Shown here: piece after piece, positions 35,607 through 44,753 of the stretch | Layout: every line of letters begins with the position of its first letter | Position numbering within the stretch: position 1 is the first letter of the stretch | Source of the DNA: Stenotrophomonas koreensis | GTDB taxonomy: Bacteria; Pseudomonadota; Gammaproteobacteria; Xanthomonadales; Xanthomonadaceae | NCBI RefSeq assembly: GCF_001431525.1 | Contig: NZ_LDJH01000012.1 | Coordinates: 1 to 64,000, forward strand | Reading direction: 5' to 3' | Length of the DNA stretch: 64,000 bases | The notes under the pieces: model-generated | What the model saw: only the letters and a program-made list of their open reading frames with translations | The model's database searches: none | What the model was told of the DNA's origin: nothing | Translations under genes and position numbers: made by a program

Positions 35607-37475
35607 ATGAGCATCCGGCCGTTGCCAGAGATCCTGATCAACCAGATCGCTGCCGGCGAAGTGGTCGAACGTCCGGCTTCGGTGGTCAAGGAGCTGGTCG
35701 AAAACGCCATCGATGCCGGGGCCAGCCGCATCGACATTGATCTGGAAGAAGGTGGTGCCCGGCTGATCCGCATCCGCGACAACGGCTGTGGCATCGTCGC
35801 CGACGAGCTGCCGCTGGCGATCAGCCGGCATGCGACCAGCAAGATCGCCAGCCTGGATGACCTGGAAGCGGTGGCCACGCTGGGGTTTCGTGGCGAGGCG
35901 CTGCCGTCGATTGCCTCGGTCAGCCGCTTTACCCTGGCCAGCCGACGCCATGATGCCGAACACGGTGCCGCCCTGCAGGTCGATGGCGGAAGGGTGGGCG
36001 AGCTTGCTCCGCGGGCGCATGCGCCGGGAACCACGGTGGAAGTACGCGACCTGTTCTACAACGTGCCGGCGCGGCGCAAGTTCATGCGCGCCGAACGCAC
36101 CGAGCTGGGGCATATCGAGGAATGGCTGCGCTCGCTGGCGCTGGCGCGCCCGGATGTGGAGCTGCGCATTTCCCACAACGGCAAGCCCTCGCGGCGTTAC
36201 CAGCCCGGTGAGCTGTATTCGGAGCTGCGGCTGGAGCAGACCCTGGGTGAGGACTTTGCCGGCCAGTGCCTGCGCGTGGACCATGCCGCTGCCGGGCTGC
36301 GCCTGCATGGCTGGATTGCCCTGCCGCAGTATTCGCGCGCTTCCACGGACCAGCAGTATTTCTACGTCAATGGCCGCGCGGTGCGTGACCGCAGTGTTGC
36401 CCATGCGGTCAAGCTGGCCTATGCCGATGTGCTGTTTCATGGCCGTCATCCGGCCTATGTGCTGTTCCTGGAGCTGGATCCGACCCGGGTCGATGTCAAT
36501 GTGCATCCGGCCAAGCACGAGGTACGTTTCCGCGACGCACGCCTGGTGCATGATTTCGTTTACCGCACCTTGAAGGATGCGCTGGCGCAGACCCGCGCCG
36601 GTATCAGTGGCGAGCAGCTCGCTGCCAGGGGCACATACGATCAGCAGTCGCCCGGCGTGGCCCCGGCGGCCATGCCCGGGGCGGGGTTTGCACTGGCACG
36701 CGGCCCGGCCGCGGCCGTCACCGGCGGTCCGGCCAGCTGGGCGCCGCGGCAAAGCCCGCTCGGCCTGCAGGTTGCCGATGCCACCAGTGCCTATGCGGCA
36801 CTGTATGCGCAGCCGTCGCCGGCAGCCGATGCCGGTGCGCTGACGGCCGATTTCCAGCCCGGGCTGCCGCCCGCCAGCGGCGATGGCCAGGTGCCACCGC
36901 TGGGCTTTGCCATTGCCCAGCTGCATGGCATCTACATCCTGTCCGAGTGTGCCGATGGCCTGATCGTGGTCGACATGCATGCCGCCCATGAGCGCATCGG
37001 CTATGAGCGCCTGAAAAGCGCCCACGACAGCATGGGGCTGGCCGCCCAGCCGTTGCTGGTGCCATTGACCCTGGCACTGGGCGAGCGCGAGGCGGAAACC
37101 GCCGAGCGTGAGCAGGCGACCTTGGCCGCGCTGGGCTTTGAGGTCACCCGGGCCGGACCGGGGACGGTACTGGTGCGCTCGGTACCGGCGCTGCTGGCGC
37201 ATGCCGAGCCGGACGCATTGCTGCGCGATGTGATTGCCGACCTGCGTGAGCATGGGCACAGCCGGCGGGTGGACAGTGCGCGCGATGAATTGCTGGCGAC
37301 CATGGCCTGCCATGGCGCGGTGCGTGCCAACCGGCGGCTGGGCATTGCCGAAATGAATGCGTTGTTGCGTGACATGGAGGCCACCGAGCGTTCCGGCCAG
37401 TGCAACCATGGCCGCCCGACCTGGGCGCGCTTCACGCTGGCGCAGATTGATCGTTGGTTCTTGCGGGGGCGTTGA
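35607..37475 (+). CDS. mutL: DNA mismatch repair protein MutL
   Basis: GHL-family ATPase that couples MutS recognition to strand incision; 622 aa. ATPase motifs: [36 protein letters not shown] variable linker (about 330-430) leads to the dimerisation domain. There [12 protein letters not shown] (from residue 456) matches the endonuclease motif DQHA-x2-E-x4-E with Gln replaced by Met, and CNHGRP matches a metal-site motif. This suggests a nicking MutL, as expected where MutH is absent. A GTG two codons upstream is an alternative start. The next gene overlaps its stop. Confidence 0.95.
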   Translation: MSIRPLPEILINQIAAGEVVERPASVVKELVENAIDAGASRIDIDLEEGGARLIRIRDNGCGIVADELPLAISRHATSKIASLDDLEAVATLGFRGEALPSIASVSRFTLASRRHDAEHGAALQVDGGRVGELAPRAHAPGTTVEVRDLFYNVPARRKFMRAERTELGHIEEWLRSLALARPDVELRISHNGKPSRRYQPGELYSELRLEQTLGEDFAGQCLRVDHAAAGLRLHGWIALPQYSRASTDQQYFYVNGRAVRDRSVAHAVKLAYADVLFHGRHPAYVLFLELDPTRVDVNVHPAKHEVRFRDARLVHDFVYRTLKDALAQTRAGISGEQLAARGTYDQQSPGVAPAAMPGAGFALARGPAAAVTGGPASWAPRQSPLGLQVADATSAYAALYAQPSPAADAGALTADFQPGLPPASGDGQVPPLGFAIAQLHGIYILSECADGLIVVDMHAAHERIGYERLKSAHDSMGLAAQPLLVPLTLALGEREAETAEREQATLAALGFEVTRAGPGTVLVRSVPALLAHAEPDALLRDVIADLREHGHSRRVDSARDELLATMACHGAVRANRRLGIAEMNALLRDMEATERSGQCNHGRPTWARFTLAQIDRWFLRGR

Positions 37476-38440
37476 TGGACAGGAAAATTTCCGGGCTGCC
37501 GATGGCGGCCTTGCTGATGGTCGTCGGCCTGGCCGGTTGCGGGCAGGGCTCGCAGGCGGTCAGTGAGCAAGAGGCAGCGGTGTCAGCCGAAGACTTGAGC
37601 TTTCTCAATGACAACCAGGCCTGGCGGATCGAGCGCCACAGCCGCCTGGTCCAGCCTGATGGCTGGACCAGTCTGGTCGGCCTGCACTGGCTCACCCTGA
37701 AGGCGCACTACATCGGCAGCGGTGCGACCAGCGGCATGCGCCTGGCCGTGGGGCCGGAGCGGATGGGGCTGGTCCAGCGCGAGGGCGGCAAGGTCTGGTT
37801 CACCCCTGAGTCCGGGGTCGACCTGCGCGTGAACGAGCAGCCGCTGCGTGGGCGGATCCAGCTGCACAGCGACCAGGAGGCCGAGCCGACGGTGGTGGTG
37901 TTTGACCAGGGCAAGGGCAGCCTCAGCCTGCTGCAGCGTGGCCCCCATCAGGCGCTGCGGGTCCGGCATGCCGATGCGGCAACCCGTCAGCAGTTTTCCG
38001 GTCTGGACTATTGGCCGGCAGACCGGCGCTGGGTGCTACCGGCACGCTTTGTCGCCCACAACCCTGCGCGTACCCTGCAGGTGGTGGACATGGTCGGCAT
38101 GAGCAACACGCTGGCCAACCCGGGGCGGCTGGTTTTCGAGCGCGATGGGCAGTCCTACGCGCTGGAAGCGGTAGCCAATGCCGACGGCAGCCTGCTGGTG
38201 ATGATGGCCGATGGCACCAGTGGCCATGGCAGTTACGCCGCCGGTCGCTATCTGGACGTTGCCGCCCCGGATGCGCAAGGGCAGACCCTGCTGGATTTCA
38301 ACCGCAGCTACAACCCGCCGTGCGCGTTTTCGATCTATGCCACCTGCCCCTTGCCGCCGGCCGAGAATCGCCTGGACCTGCGCATCGAGGCCGGAGAAAA
38401 GGCCTATGCCCACAAGCCCGTTGCCGGGCAGGAGGTTTGA
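37475..38440 (+). CDS. DUF1684 lipoprotein
   Basis: A 321-aa lipoprotein precursor with a signal peptide ending VVGLAGC. The mature part matches the DUF1684 family: RQQFSGLDYWPAD in the middle and the conserved C-terminal FNRSYNPPCAFSIYATCPLP, then ENRLDLRIEAGEK. The family is widespread but has no known function; some annotate it as heme- or metal-related without proof. ATG and mutL stop overlap as TGATG. Confidence 0.85.
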   Translation: MDRKISGLPMAALLMVVGLAGCGQGSQAVSEQEAAVSAEDLSFLNDNQAWRIERHSRLVQPDGWTSLVGLHWLTLKAHYIGSGATSGMRLAVGPERMGLVQREGGKVWFTPESGVDLRVNEQPLRGRIQLHSDQEAEPTVVVFDQGKGSLSLLQRGPHQALRVRHADAATRQQFSGLDYWPADRRWVLPARFVAHNPARTLQVVDMVGMSNTLANPGRLVFERDGQSYALEAVANADGSLLVMMADGTSGHGSYAAGRYLDVAAPDAQGQTLLDFNRSYNPPCAFSIYATCPLPPAENRLDLRIEAGEKAYAHKPVAGQEV

Positions 38441-38442
38441 TC

Positions 38443-39417
38443 ATGCGTTGGTTGCTGGCGGCGTTGAGCGCCTGTGTGTTGGCTGTCGGCTCCGTGTTGC
38501 CAGCGGTGGCGCGGCCCGAACCGCTGCCCGCTACCGTGGCGTCCGCGCCGGCAGCGAGCTGGGTGCCGCTGTTGTGGGAAGTGCGCGGACAGGGGCAGGC
38601 GCGCGTGCTGCTGCTCGGTTCGATCCATCTGCTTGAGCCTGCCGACTATCCATTGCCGGCCGAGGTCCAGCAGGCCTATGCGCAGGCGGACCGGGTGGTT
38701 TTCGAGCTGGCGCCCGAACAGATGCTGTCTGCGGAGTTGGCGCAGGCGATGTTGCGCGCTGCTGCCCGGCGCAGCGGCCGCTTGCAGGATGACCTGTCGC
38801 CGGCGCAGTGGCAGCGGCTGCTGCAATGGGCACAGCAGCGGCAGATGCCGGTCGAGCGTCTGCAGCTGCTCAAGCCCTGGTTTGCGGCCTTGACCATCTC
38901 GTTGCAGGAAATGGCCGCCGCAGGCCTGCAGGCCGAGCTGGGGCTGGACCGACACCTGATGCAGCGTGCACGTGCCGATGGCAAGTCGGTGCTCGGGCTG
39001 GAGGATGGACTGGCGCAGATTGCGTTGTTCGAGGCGATGGGCCATGCCGAACAGCAGCAGATGCTGGCCGAAGCGCTGGACGAGGCCGACAGCAACGGCG
39101 CCCGCAGCCAGCGCCTGCTGCAGGCCTGGCGCAGCGGTGAGCCGGCGGCGTTCTGGGCCCAGGCGGGCGAGCCGTTGAAAAAAGACTATCCGGCGCTTTA
39201 CCAGAGCATCAATGTCCAGCGCAACACGGCCTGGCTGGCGCAGTTGCCGCAGTGGTTGCAGGACGGACATGGCACCACCCTGGTCGTCGTCGGGGCGCTG
39301 CACCTGGTCGGCAGTGATGGCCTGGTGCAACGGCTGCAGTCCCAGGGCTACAAGGTCCAGCGTCTTTGTCGCGCCGGTGCCTGCCCGAACGAACAACGCC
39401 GGCGTAGCCGGCGTTGA
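38443..39417 (+). CDS. TraB/GumN family protein
   Basis: A 324-aa precursor with signal peptide (about residues 1-23). The family pattern includes LLLGSIHLLEPADYPLP near the N-terminus, FELAPEQML, and the C-terminal VVVGALHLVGSDGLV, with the conserved Gly-Xaa-Xaa-His pairs. Plant and animal TraB-like proteins and bacterial GumN/TraB belong here; a metalloprotease-like fold (Tiki) is proposed. GumN lies in the xanthan cluster of Xanthomonas, but here the gene follows a DUF1684 gene with only 2 bp between them, so it is not part of an exopolysaccharide operon. Confidence 0.85.
   Translation: MRWLLAALSACVLAVGSVLPAVARPEPLPATVASAPAASWVPLLWEVRGQGQARVLLLGSIHLLEPADYPLPAEVQQAYAQADRVVFELAPEQMLSAELAQAMLRAAARRSGRLQDDLSPAQWQRLLQWAQQRQMPVERLQLLKPWFAALTISLQEMAAAGLQAELGLDRHLMQRARADGKSVLGLEDGLAQIALFEAMGHAEQQQMLAEALDEADSNGARSQRLLQAWRSGEPAAFWAQAGEPLKKDYPALYQSINVQRNTAWLAQLPQWLQDGHGTTLVVVGALHLVGSDGLVQRLQSQGYKVQRLCRAGACPNEQRRRSRR
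39394..39416. terminator. Hairpin at the TraB/phaR junction
   Basis: A 10-bp perfect stem (39394-39403 with 39407-39416) and 3-nt loop overlap the end of the TraB-family gene. There is no T run on the plus strand; a T-rich tail follows on the minus strand, so it may mainly serve the convergent phaR gene. Confidence 0.5.
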
Positions 39418-39449
39418 GGGAGTGGTTGATCGGGCCTTGGTGGCCGGGT

Positions 39450-40004
39450 TCAGCGCCGGGTTGAGCCGCTGCGGGTACCCGGACGCGGCGGCTGGCTGCT
39501 GCCTGCGGTGCGGCTGCTGCTGCGCTCCGGCGCTGCCTGCTCGGGGCTGTTGCCCGGGCGCACGCTGTGGCCGGCGGCCATGTTGCGCTGGAACTCCTGC
39601 CACAGCTCGAGGTTGCGCTCGGTAAGCTGGTTCATCATCGCCCACGGGCCCTGGCCGAGCAGGCTGCCCATCTGCTGGCGGAACACCTGCTGCTGGTCCA
39701 GGAAGACCTGCATGCTGCGCTCCAGATAGTTGCCCATGAAGCCCTGCAGGGAATCGCCGTAGAAGCGGATCAGCTGCGACAGCATCCGCGTGGAGAGCAT
39801 CGGCTCGCCGTCCTGTTCCTGGTCGGCGATGATCTGCAGCAGCACCGAACGGGTCAGGTCTTCGCCACTTTTGGCGTCGCGCACCTCGAACTGCTCGCCC
39901 TCCAGGATCAACTGGCGTACATCCTCGATGGTGATGTAGCTGGAAATCTCCGTGTCATACAGGCGGCGGTTGGGATACTTTTTGATGATGCGGATTGCAG
40001 ACAT
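39450..40004 (-). CDS. phaR: Polyhydroxyalkanoate synthesis regulator PhaR
   Basis: DNA-binding and PHA-granule-binding repressor (184 aa). The N-terminal domain IIKKYPNRRLYDTEISSYI, then LRQLI-like helix and RSVLLQIIADQEQ, is the conserved PHA accumulation regulator domain. The middle LSQLIRFYGDSLQGFMGNYL is the second conserved domain. The last ~45 residues are Ser/Pro/Arg-rich and probably disordered. phaB lies 125 bp upstream on the same strand; no PHA synthase or phasin gene is in the window. Confidence 0.93.
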   Translation of the reverse strand: MSAIRIIKKYPNRRLYDTEISSYITIEDVRQLILEGEQFEVRDAKSGEDLTRSVLLQIIADQEQDGEPMLSTRMLSQLIRFYGDSLQGFMGNYLERSMQVFLDQQQVFRQQMGSLLGQGPWAMMNQLTERNLELWQEFQRNMAAGHSVRPGNSPEQAAPERSSSRTAGSSQPPRPGTRSGSTRR

Positions 40005-40129
40005 GAAACGGTCTTCTCCCTCGTCGTTGTTGCAGCATGGCGCAGTGCAGCAGGGCTTGCAACCGGCAAACGTACAAGTTGACAGCCAGACGCTGGCCGG
40101 GCCTGCGCCTGGATGGCCGGCTTGCGGCG

Positions 40130-40870
40130 TTACCAGCCCATATGATGGCCGCCGTTGATGTCCAGGTTGGAGCCGGTGATCCACGCGGCCTGTTCGGCCA
40201 CCAGGAAGGCGACCGCATAGGCGATCTCTTCCGGCCGGCCCAGGCGCCCGGTGGGAATGTCGGCAATGATCTTGGCGCGCACCTCTTCGGGCACGGCCAT
40301 CACCATGTCCGTGGCCACATAGCCCGGGGAGATGGTGTTGACGGTGATGCCGAAGGCGGCGTTTTCGCGCGCCAATGAAATGGTGAAGCCATGCATGCCG
40401 GCCTTGGCGGCGGCGTAGTTGGCCTGTCCGTACTGGCCCTTCAGGCCATTGATCGAGCTGATCTGGATCACCCGCCCCCAGGCCCGTCGACGCATGCCTT
40501 CAATGACCGGACGGGTGACATTGAAGACCGAGTTCAGGTTGGTGTTGATCACCTCGTGCCACTGCTCGGCGTGCATCCGGTGAAAGGTGGTGTCACGGGT
40601 GATGCCGGCGTTGTTGACCAGGATCTCCACCGGGCCCAGTTCCTGCTCGACCGCAGCCACCATCGCTGCCGACTGCGCGGTGTCGGCCACATCGCCCTGG
40701 AAGATGCCGATGTCATAGCCGGCCTGGCGCATCTGTTGCTGCCAGAGCTGTGCCTTGGCGGCATCGCGGTAATTGCTGGCGACGCGATGGCCCTGATCGT
40801 GCAGTTGTTTACAGATCGCGGTACCGATGCCACCAGTGCCGCCGGTAACCAGCGCAACGCGGGATGTCAT
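40130..40870 (-). CDS. phaB: Acetoacetyl-CoA reductase
   Basis: NADPH-dependent short-chain dehydrogenase (246 aa) making (R)-3-hydroxybutyryl-CoA for polyhydroxybutyrate. The cofactor motif is VTGGTGGIGTAI, the active site includes ISSINGLKGQYGQANYAAAK (Ser, Tyr, Lys), and the C-terminus has the PhaB-type end. The start overlaps the gluQ stop as ATGA. The product is close to FabG, but the phaR neighbour and sequence favour PhaB. Confidence 0.9.
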   Translation of the reverse strand: MTSRVALVTGGTGGIGTAICKQLHDQGHRVASNYRDAAKAQLWQQQMRQAGYDIGIFQGDVADTAQSAAMVAAVEQELGPVEILVNNAGITRDTTFHRMHAEQWHEVINTNLNSVFNVTRPVIEGMRRRAWGRVIQISSINGLKGQYGQANYAAAKAGMHGFTISLARENAAFGITVNTISPGYVATDMVMAVPEEVRAKIIADIPTGRLGRPEEIAYAVAFLVAEQAAWITGSNLDINGGHHMGW

Positions 40871-41778
40871 GGAGTGGGCCTGTCCTTTGGGAAGTCAGGC
40901 ATTGTAGGGGCAGGCAGCAGGGTCTGGGGCAACCGGCCCGGATCAAACCACTGCGCCGCCAGGGCCAGTCGCTGGGGGGCAGTGTCTGCGCCATCGAGTG
41001 CGCCTTCGGCCTGGCCAAGCAGGTGCCAGATCCAGCGCAACAGCTCCGGTCCGTGCCGGGCATCCACCGGCAGGGCCGCTTCGGATTTGGACAGCTTGCG
41101 ACCCTGCGCATCGGTGAGCAGCGGCAGGTGCAGGTAATGCGGAGTAGGCAGGCCCAGGCAGCGCTGCAGCCAGATCTGACGGGCAGTGGAGTCGAGCAGG
41201 TCGGCGCCGCGTACCACATCGGTCATGCCCTGGTCGGCATCATCAACGACCACGGCCAGCTGGTAGGCCCAGCAGCCATCGGCGCGGAACAGCACCACAT
41301 CGCCGACCTCGGCAGACACATCCTGCCGTTGCGGCCCCTGCAGCTGGTCATCAAAACCAATCACGCCGCTGCCAGCCGTGTGCAGGCGCACCGCGTTGTG
41401 GCCATCGCTGCGCGGTGGCGCCACACAGTGCCGGTGCACCCCACCGGTGGCAGCCAGTTGCGCGCGGCTGCAGCCGCAATAAAAGGCATCGCCCTGAGCC
41501 AGCAGTTGATCCAGTGCCTGCTGGTAGCGGGGCGTGCGCTGGCTTTGCCGGATGACCGGGCCGTCGGAGTGCAGGCCCAGGCTGGCCAGGGTCGCCAGCT
41601 GGTGTTCGGCCGCCCCGGGCACGCAGCGGTCGTGGTCGACATCCTCGATGCGGATCAGCCAGTGGCCCCGGGCATGGCGGGCCAGCAGCCAGCTGGCCAC
41701 TGCGGTGAACAGCGAGCCGGCGTGCAGGGGGCCGGTAGGGGAGGGCGCAAAGCGTCCGCGGTAAGGAGGGGAAGGCAT
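40867..41778 (-). CDS. gluQ: Glutamyl-Q tRNA(Asp) synthetase
   Basis: Truncated glutamyl-tRNA-synthetase paralogue (303 aa) that attaches glutamate to queuosine at position 34 of tRNA-Asp. The class I signature is FAPSPTGPLHAGSL, the zinc-ligand region has FYCGCSRAQL, and the KMSKS-like loop is GRKLSKS. There is no anticodon-binding domain, as expected for the family. It works on queuosine-tRNA, which the queG product at 30.8-31.9 kb helps to make. Its stop overlaps phaB. Confidence 0.92.
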   Translation of the reverse strand: MPSPPYRGRFAPSPTGPLHAGSLFTAVASWLLARHARGHWLIRIEDVDHDRCVPGAAEHQLATLASLGLHSDGPVIRQSQRTPRYQQALDQLLAQGDAFYCGCSRAQLAATGGVHRHCVAPPRSDGHNAVRLHTAGSGVIGFDDQLQGPQRQDVSAEVGDVVLFRADGCWAYQLAVVVDDADQGMTDVVRGADLLDSTARQIWLQRCLGLPTPHYLHLPLLTDAQGRKLSKSEAALPVDARHGPELLRWIWHLLGQAEGALDGADTAPQRLALAAQWFDPGRLPQTLLPAPTMPDFPKDRPTP

Positions 41779-41807
41779 GGTTTGCTGAATTTTCGCTCAG
41801 GTTCAGT

Positions 41808-41836
41808 CTTGAATCAGGCTGGGGGAGGCCGCACAT
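41808..41836 (+). promoter_or_regulatory. Possible heat-shock (sigma-32-like) promoter of htpX
   Basis: CTTGAA (41808-41813) lies 15 bp before CCGCACAT (41829-41836). The first box fits the sigma-32 -35 core exactly; the second fits the CCCCATNT -10 only in part. It sits 37 bp upstream of the htpX ATG. The call rests on the family's known heat-shock control and is tentative. Confidence 0.35.
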
Positions 41837-41872
41837 TCCACCCAGTAGATTTTCCTACGGAGTTGTCCCTCT

Positions 41873-42739
41873 ATGTTTACCCGCATCGCCCTGTTCCTGG
41901 CGACCAACCTTGCGGTGCTGGTGCTGGCCGGCATCGTCATGTCCGTTCTGGGCGTGGATTCGCGCTCGATGTCTGGCCTGCTGGTGATGGCTGCCTGCTT
42001 CGGCTTTGGTGGTTCGATCATCTCCCTGCTGCTGTCCAAGTGGATGGCCAAGCGTTCCACCGGTGCGGTGGTGATCACCGAGCCGCGCAATGCCACCGAG
42101 CGTTGGCTGCTCGATACCGTGGCCCGCCAGGCCAAGGCTGCCGGCATCGGCATGCCCGAAGTGGCCGTGTATGAAGGCCCGGAAATCAACGCCTTCGCCA
42201 CCGGTGCCAACCGCAACAACGCGCTGGTCGCGGTGTCCACCGGGCTGCTGCACAACATGACCGAGGACGAAGCCGAAGCCGTGCTGGGGCATGAAATCGC
42301 CCACGTGGCCAATGGCGACATGATCACCATGGCTCTGTTGCAGGGTGTGCTGAACACCTTTGTGATCGTGCTGGCGCGCGTGGTCGGCGGTTTCATCGAC
42401 TCGGCGCTGTCGGGCAGCCGCGAGGGTGAGGGCCGTGGCTTTGCCTACTACATCATCGTGTTCGTGCTGGAGATGGTGTTCGGCCTGTTTGCGAGCATGA
42501 TCGCGATGTGGTTCTCGCGTCATCGCGAGTTCCGTGCCGATGCCGGTGGTGCCTCGCTGGCCGGTCGCCAGAAGATGATCGCCGCGCTGGAACGGCTGCA
42601 GCTCAATCATGGCCAGAGCACCCTGCCCAGCCAGATTGCTGCCTTCGGCATTGCCGGCTCCACCGCCAAGAAATTGCTGATGAGCCATCCGCCGCTGGAA
42701 GAGCGCATTGCCGCCCTGCGCAACAGTACGGCGATGTAA
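41873..42739 (+). CDS. htpX: Protease HtpX
   Basis: Inner-membrane zinc metalloprotease of membrane-protein quality control (M48B); 288 aa. Two N-terminal membrane helices (about 5-25 and 35-55), the zinc site [10 protein letters not shown], and two further hydrophobic segments (about 155-215) are present. The downstream [12 protein letters not shown] helix holds the third ligand. GGAG lies 10 bases before the ATG. Single-gene transcript with its own terminator. Confidence 0.95.
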   Translation: MFTRIALFLATNLAVLVLAGIVMSVLGVDSRSMSGLLVMAACFGFGGSIISLLLSKWMAKRSTGAVVITEPRNATERWLLDTVARQAKAAGIGMPEVAVYEGPEINAFATGANRNNALVAVSTGLLHNMTEDEAEAVLGHEIAHVANGDMITMALLQGVLNTFVIVLARVVGGFIDSALSGSREGEGRGFAYYIIVFVLEMVFGLFASMIAMWFSRHREFRADAGGASLAGRQKMIAALERLQLNHGQSTLPSQIAAFGIAGSTAKKLLMSHPPLEERIAALRNSTAM

Positions 42740-42767
42740 ATCCCGTCGCCAGGCGTGGAGGTGATCA

Positions 42768-42793
42768 GGGCGTGCCGCAAGGTGCGCCCTTTT
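42768..42793 (+). terminator. Terminator of htpX
   Basis: A GC-rich stem (42768-42776 with 42781-42789, one mismatch) with loop GCAA and a run of four Ts follows htpX by 28 bp. The 236-bp gap before suhB holds only this and the next terminator. Confidence 0.75.
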
Positions 42794-42894
42794 CATTGCG
42801 CCAGATGGCGTTGCAGCGGCTGCGCTGCCGGGCGATTGCCGTTGGCGGCCACGGCCGCGCGATGGGCGGGCGCAGGCGCAGGCGTTGGCGCTGG

Positions 42895-42924
42895 AAAAAA
42901 ATACGGCGCGGTTGCCCGCGCCGT
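42895..42924 (-). terminator. Terminator of suhB
   Basis: Nine-bp perfect stem (42903-42911 with 42916-42924), 4-nt loop and a seven-T tract on the minus strand, 51 bp after the suhB stop. Confidence 0.9.
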
Positions 42925-42975
42925 GGTATCGACAAAAGGTGTCGATGAAACTGCTTGCACGCCCTGCGGCGTGGC

Positions 42976-43806
42976 TCAGAACTTGTTGGCGTCGAACTCG
43001 GCCGCGTAGCCGCTGTTGACCAGCACGGCCTGCAGTGCGGCGCCGACCTTCAGGTTGCCGGCCACAATCTGCTGGGTTTCCGGGCCACGCTGGTCAACGC
43101 GTGCCGGCGGTGCGCCGCGGTAGTTGCTGACCCGGCCACCGGCCTCGCGCACCAGCAGCATGCCGGCAGCAATATCCCAGGCTTTGACGCCGGCTTCGAA
43201 ATAGGCGTCGGTACGGCCGCAGGCCACATAGGCCAAGTCCAGCGCAGCCGAACCGGTACGGCGGATGTCCTCGGCCTGCACCAGCAGGGCATCGAGTGCC
43301 TTGAGCTGGGCGCTGGCACGGTTGCGCTCGCGCGGGGCAAAGCCGGTGTGGATCATCGCGCCAGCCAGGTCCTTGCGGTCAGAGACACGGATCTTGCGGT
43401 CATTGAGCACGGCGCCGGCACCCTTGGAAGCGGTGAACAGCTCGTTGCGCAATGGGTCGAAGATCACCGCATCGGTGGTTTCACCGTTGTCCACCAGCGC
43501 AATGGAGACGCAGTAGTGCGGGAAGCCACGCAGGTAGTTGGAGGTGCCATCCAGCGGGTCGACAACCCACATGAAACGGCCGGGGTTCTGGCAGCCACTT
43601 TCCTCGCCGAGGAAGCCGTAGTCCGGGTAGGCGCGCTTGAGTTCCTTGATGATGACCTTTTCGGCATCGGCATCCACTTCGCTGGCATAGTCCAGACGAC
43701 CCTTCTGCACGACATTCAGGGCCTCCAGCTTGTTGATGCTGCGTAACAGCACGTTGCCGGCGAGGCGGGCGGCCTTGACCATGACGGTGACGGCGGGTTT
43801 CTGCAT
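42976..43806 (-). CDS. suhB: Inositol-1-monophosphatase SuhB
   Basis: Magnesium- and lithium-sensitive phosphatase of the IMPase family (276 aa). Metal and substrate sites are seen in [17 protein letters not shown] and [15 protein letters not shown]. In E. coli SuhB also joins the NusA/NusB/NusE rRNA antitermination complex; the same role here is inferred. The start [17 protein letters not shown] is chosen by family fit. It diverges from trmJ, an arrangement shared with E. coli. Confidence 0.95.
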   Translation of the reverse strand: MQKPAVTVMVKAARLAGNVLLRSINKLEALNVVQKGRLDYASEVDADAEKVIIKELKRAYPDYGFLGEESGCQNPGRFMWVVDPLDGTSNYLRGFPHYCVSIALVDNGETTDAVIFDPLRNELFTASKGAGAVLNDRKIRVSDRKDLAGAMIHTGFAPRERNRASAQLKALDALLVQAEDIRRTGSAALDLAYVACGRTDAYFEAGVKAWDIAAGMLLVREAGGRVSNYRGAPPARVDQRGPETQQIVAGNLKVGAALQAVLVNSGYAAEFDANKF

Positions 43807-43927
43807 GGCGATAGGCTCCCGTAAAGGCGAAAGGGCAGAGGATAGCGGGGGAAAAGAACAGTCCGGCGCAGTGGCCGTGCCGGACAGTTTACCATCTACA
43901 CCTGTCTGTCTCCTTAGTTTTTTGCCC

Positions 43928-44686
43928 ATGTCCGCATCTGCCCGCATTCGGTTTGTTCTTGTCGGTACCCAGCACCCTGGCAACATCGGCGCCGCCGCGC
44001 GCGCGCTCAAGACCATGGGGCTGGCACGGCTGGTGCTGGTGGCGCCGGAAAAGGGCGTTGATGAGGAGGCGCTGCGGCGTGCCGCCGGCGCCGATGACCT
44101 GCTGCTCGATTCCCCGGTCTTCGCCAACCTGGCCGAGGCGGTGGCTGATTGCCAGCTGGTGCTGGGGTGCACCGCGCGCTCGCGCCGGGTGGCACTGGAA
44201 GAACTGTTGCCGGCTGTTGCCGCGCAGCAGGCCGTCCAGGCCGCCCACGCCGGTCAGGAGGTGGCCCTGGTCTTTGGCCGTGAGCGTACCGGCCTGAGCA
44301 ATGACGAGCTGGAGCTGTGCCAGCGCGCCATCCATATTCCCTCCGACCCGGCCTTCAGCTCCTTGAACCTGGGCGCGGCGGTGCAGGTTCTGGCCTATAC
44401 CGTGCGGATGGCGATGCTCGGCGAGGTGGCGCCGGCAGCGGCCGAGCCCGGCCCGCGCGAGTTGCCGGCAGCCCACGGCCAGCTGGAGGGTTTCTACACC
44501 CAGCTGGGCCAGACCCTGGACATGATCGATTTCCACAAGGGACGCAGCCCCGATTCGGCCATGCGCAAGCTGCGCCGGTTGTTTGGCAAGGCTGCACTGA
44601 CCGAGCAGGAGGTGCGGCTGCTGCGCGGAATACTCGCCGATGCGCAGCGCATGGCACGCCTGGCGGGGCAGGCGGACCCGGTCTGA
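43928..44686 (+). CDS. trmJ: tRNA (cytidine/uridine-2'-O)-methyltransferase TrmJ
   Basis: SPOUT-class enzyme that 2'-O-methylates position 32 of several tRNAs; 252 aa. The N-terminal domain has [18 protein letters not shown] (motif 1), [20 protein letters not shown] motif 2 and [18 protein letters not shown] (motif 3, knot). A C-terminal helical domain (about 170-250) has [22 protein letters not shown] at 43928 gives the usual start. Divergent from suhB over 121 bp. Confidence 0.94.
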   Translation: MSASARIRFVLVGTQHPGNIGAAARALKTMGLARLVLVAPEKGVDEEALRRAAGADDLLLDSPVFANLAEAVADCQLVLGCTARSRRVALEELLPAVAAQQAVQAAHAGQEVALVFGRERTGLSNDELELCQRAIHIPSDPAFSSLNLGAAVQVLAYTVRMAMLGEVAPAAAEPGPRELPAAHGQLEGFYTQLGQTLDMIDFHKGRSPDSAMRKLRRLFGKAALTEQEVRLLRGILADAQRMARLAGQADPV

Positions 44687-44753
44687 ACAAACCTGCCCAA
44701 GCATTCAGCGATCAGTTAGCATTGACAGGTTTTTTACGGTCTCCGTTTCCACC

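Noticed and set aside
44722..44750. TTGACA upstream of the PhnD-like gene.
   Set aside because: A perfect -35 box, but no acceptable -10 box at 16-18 bp; probably chance.
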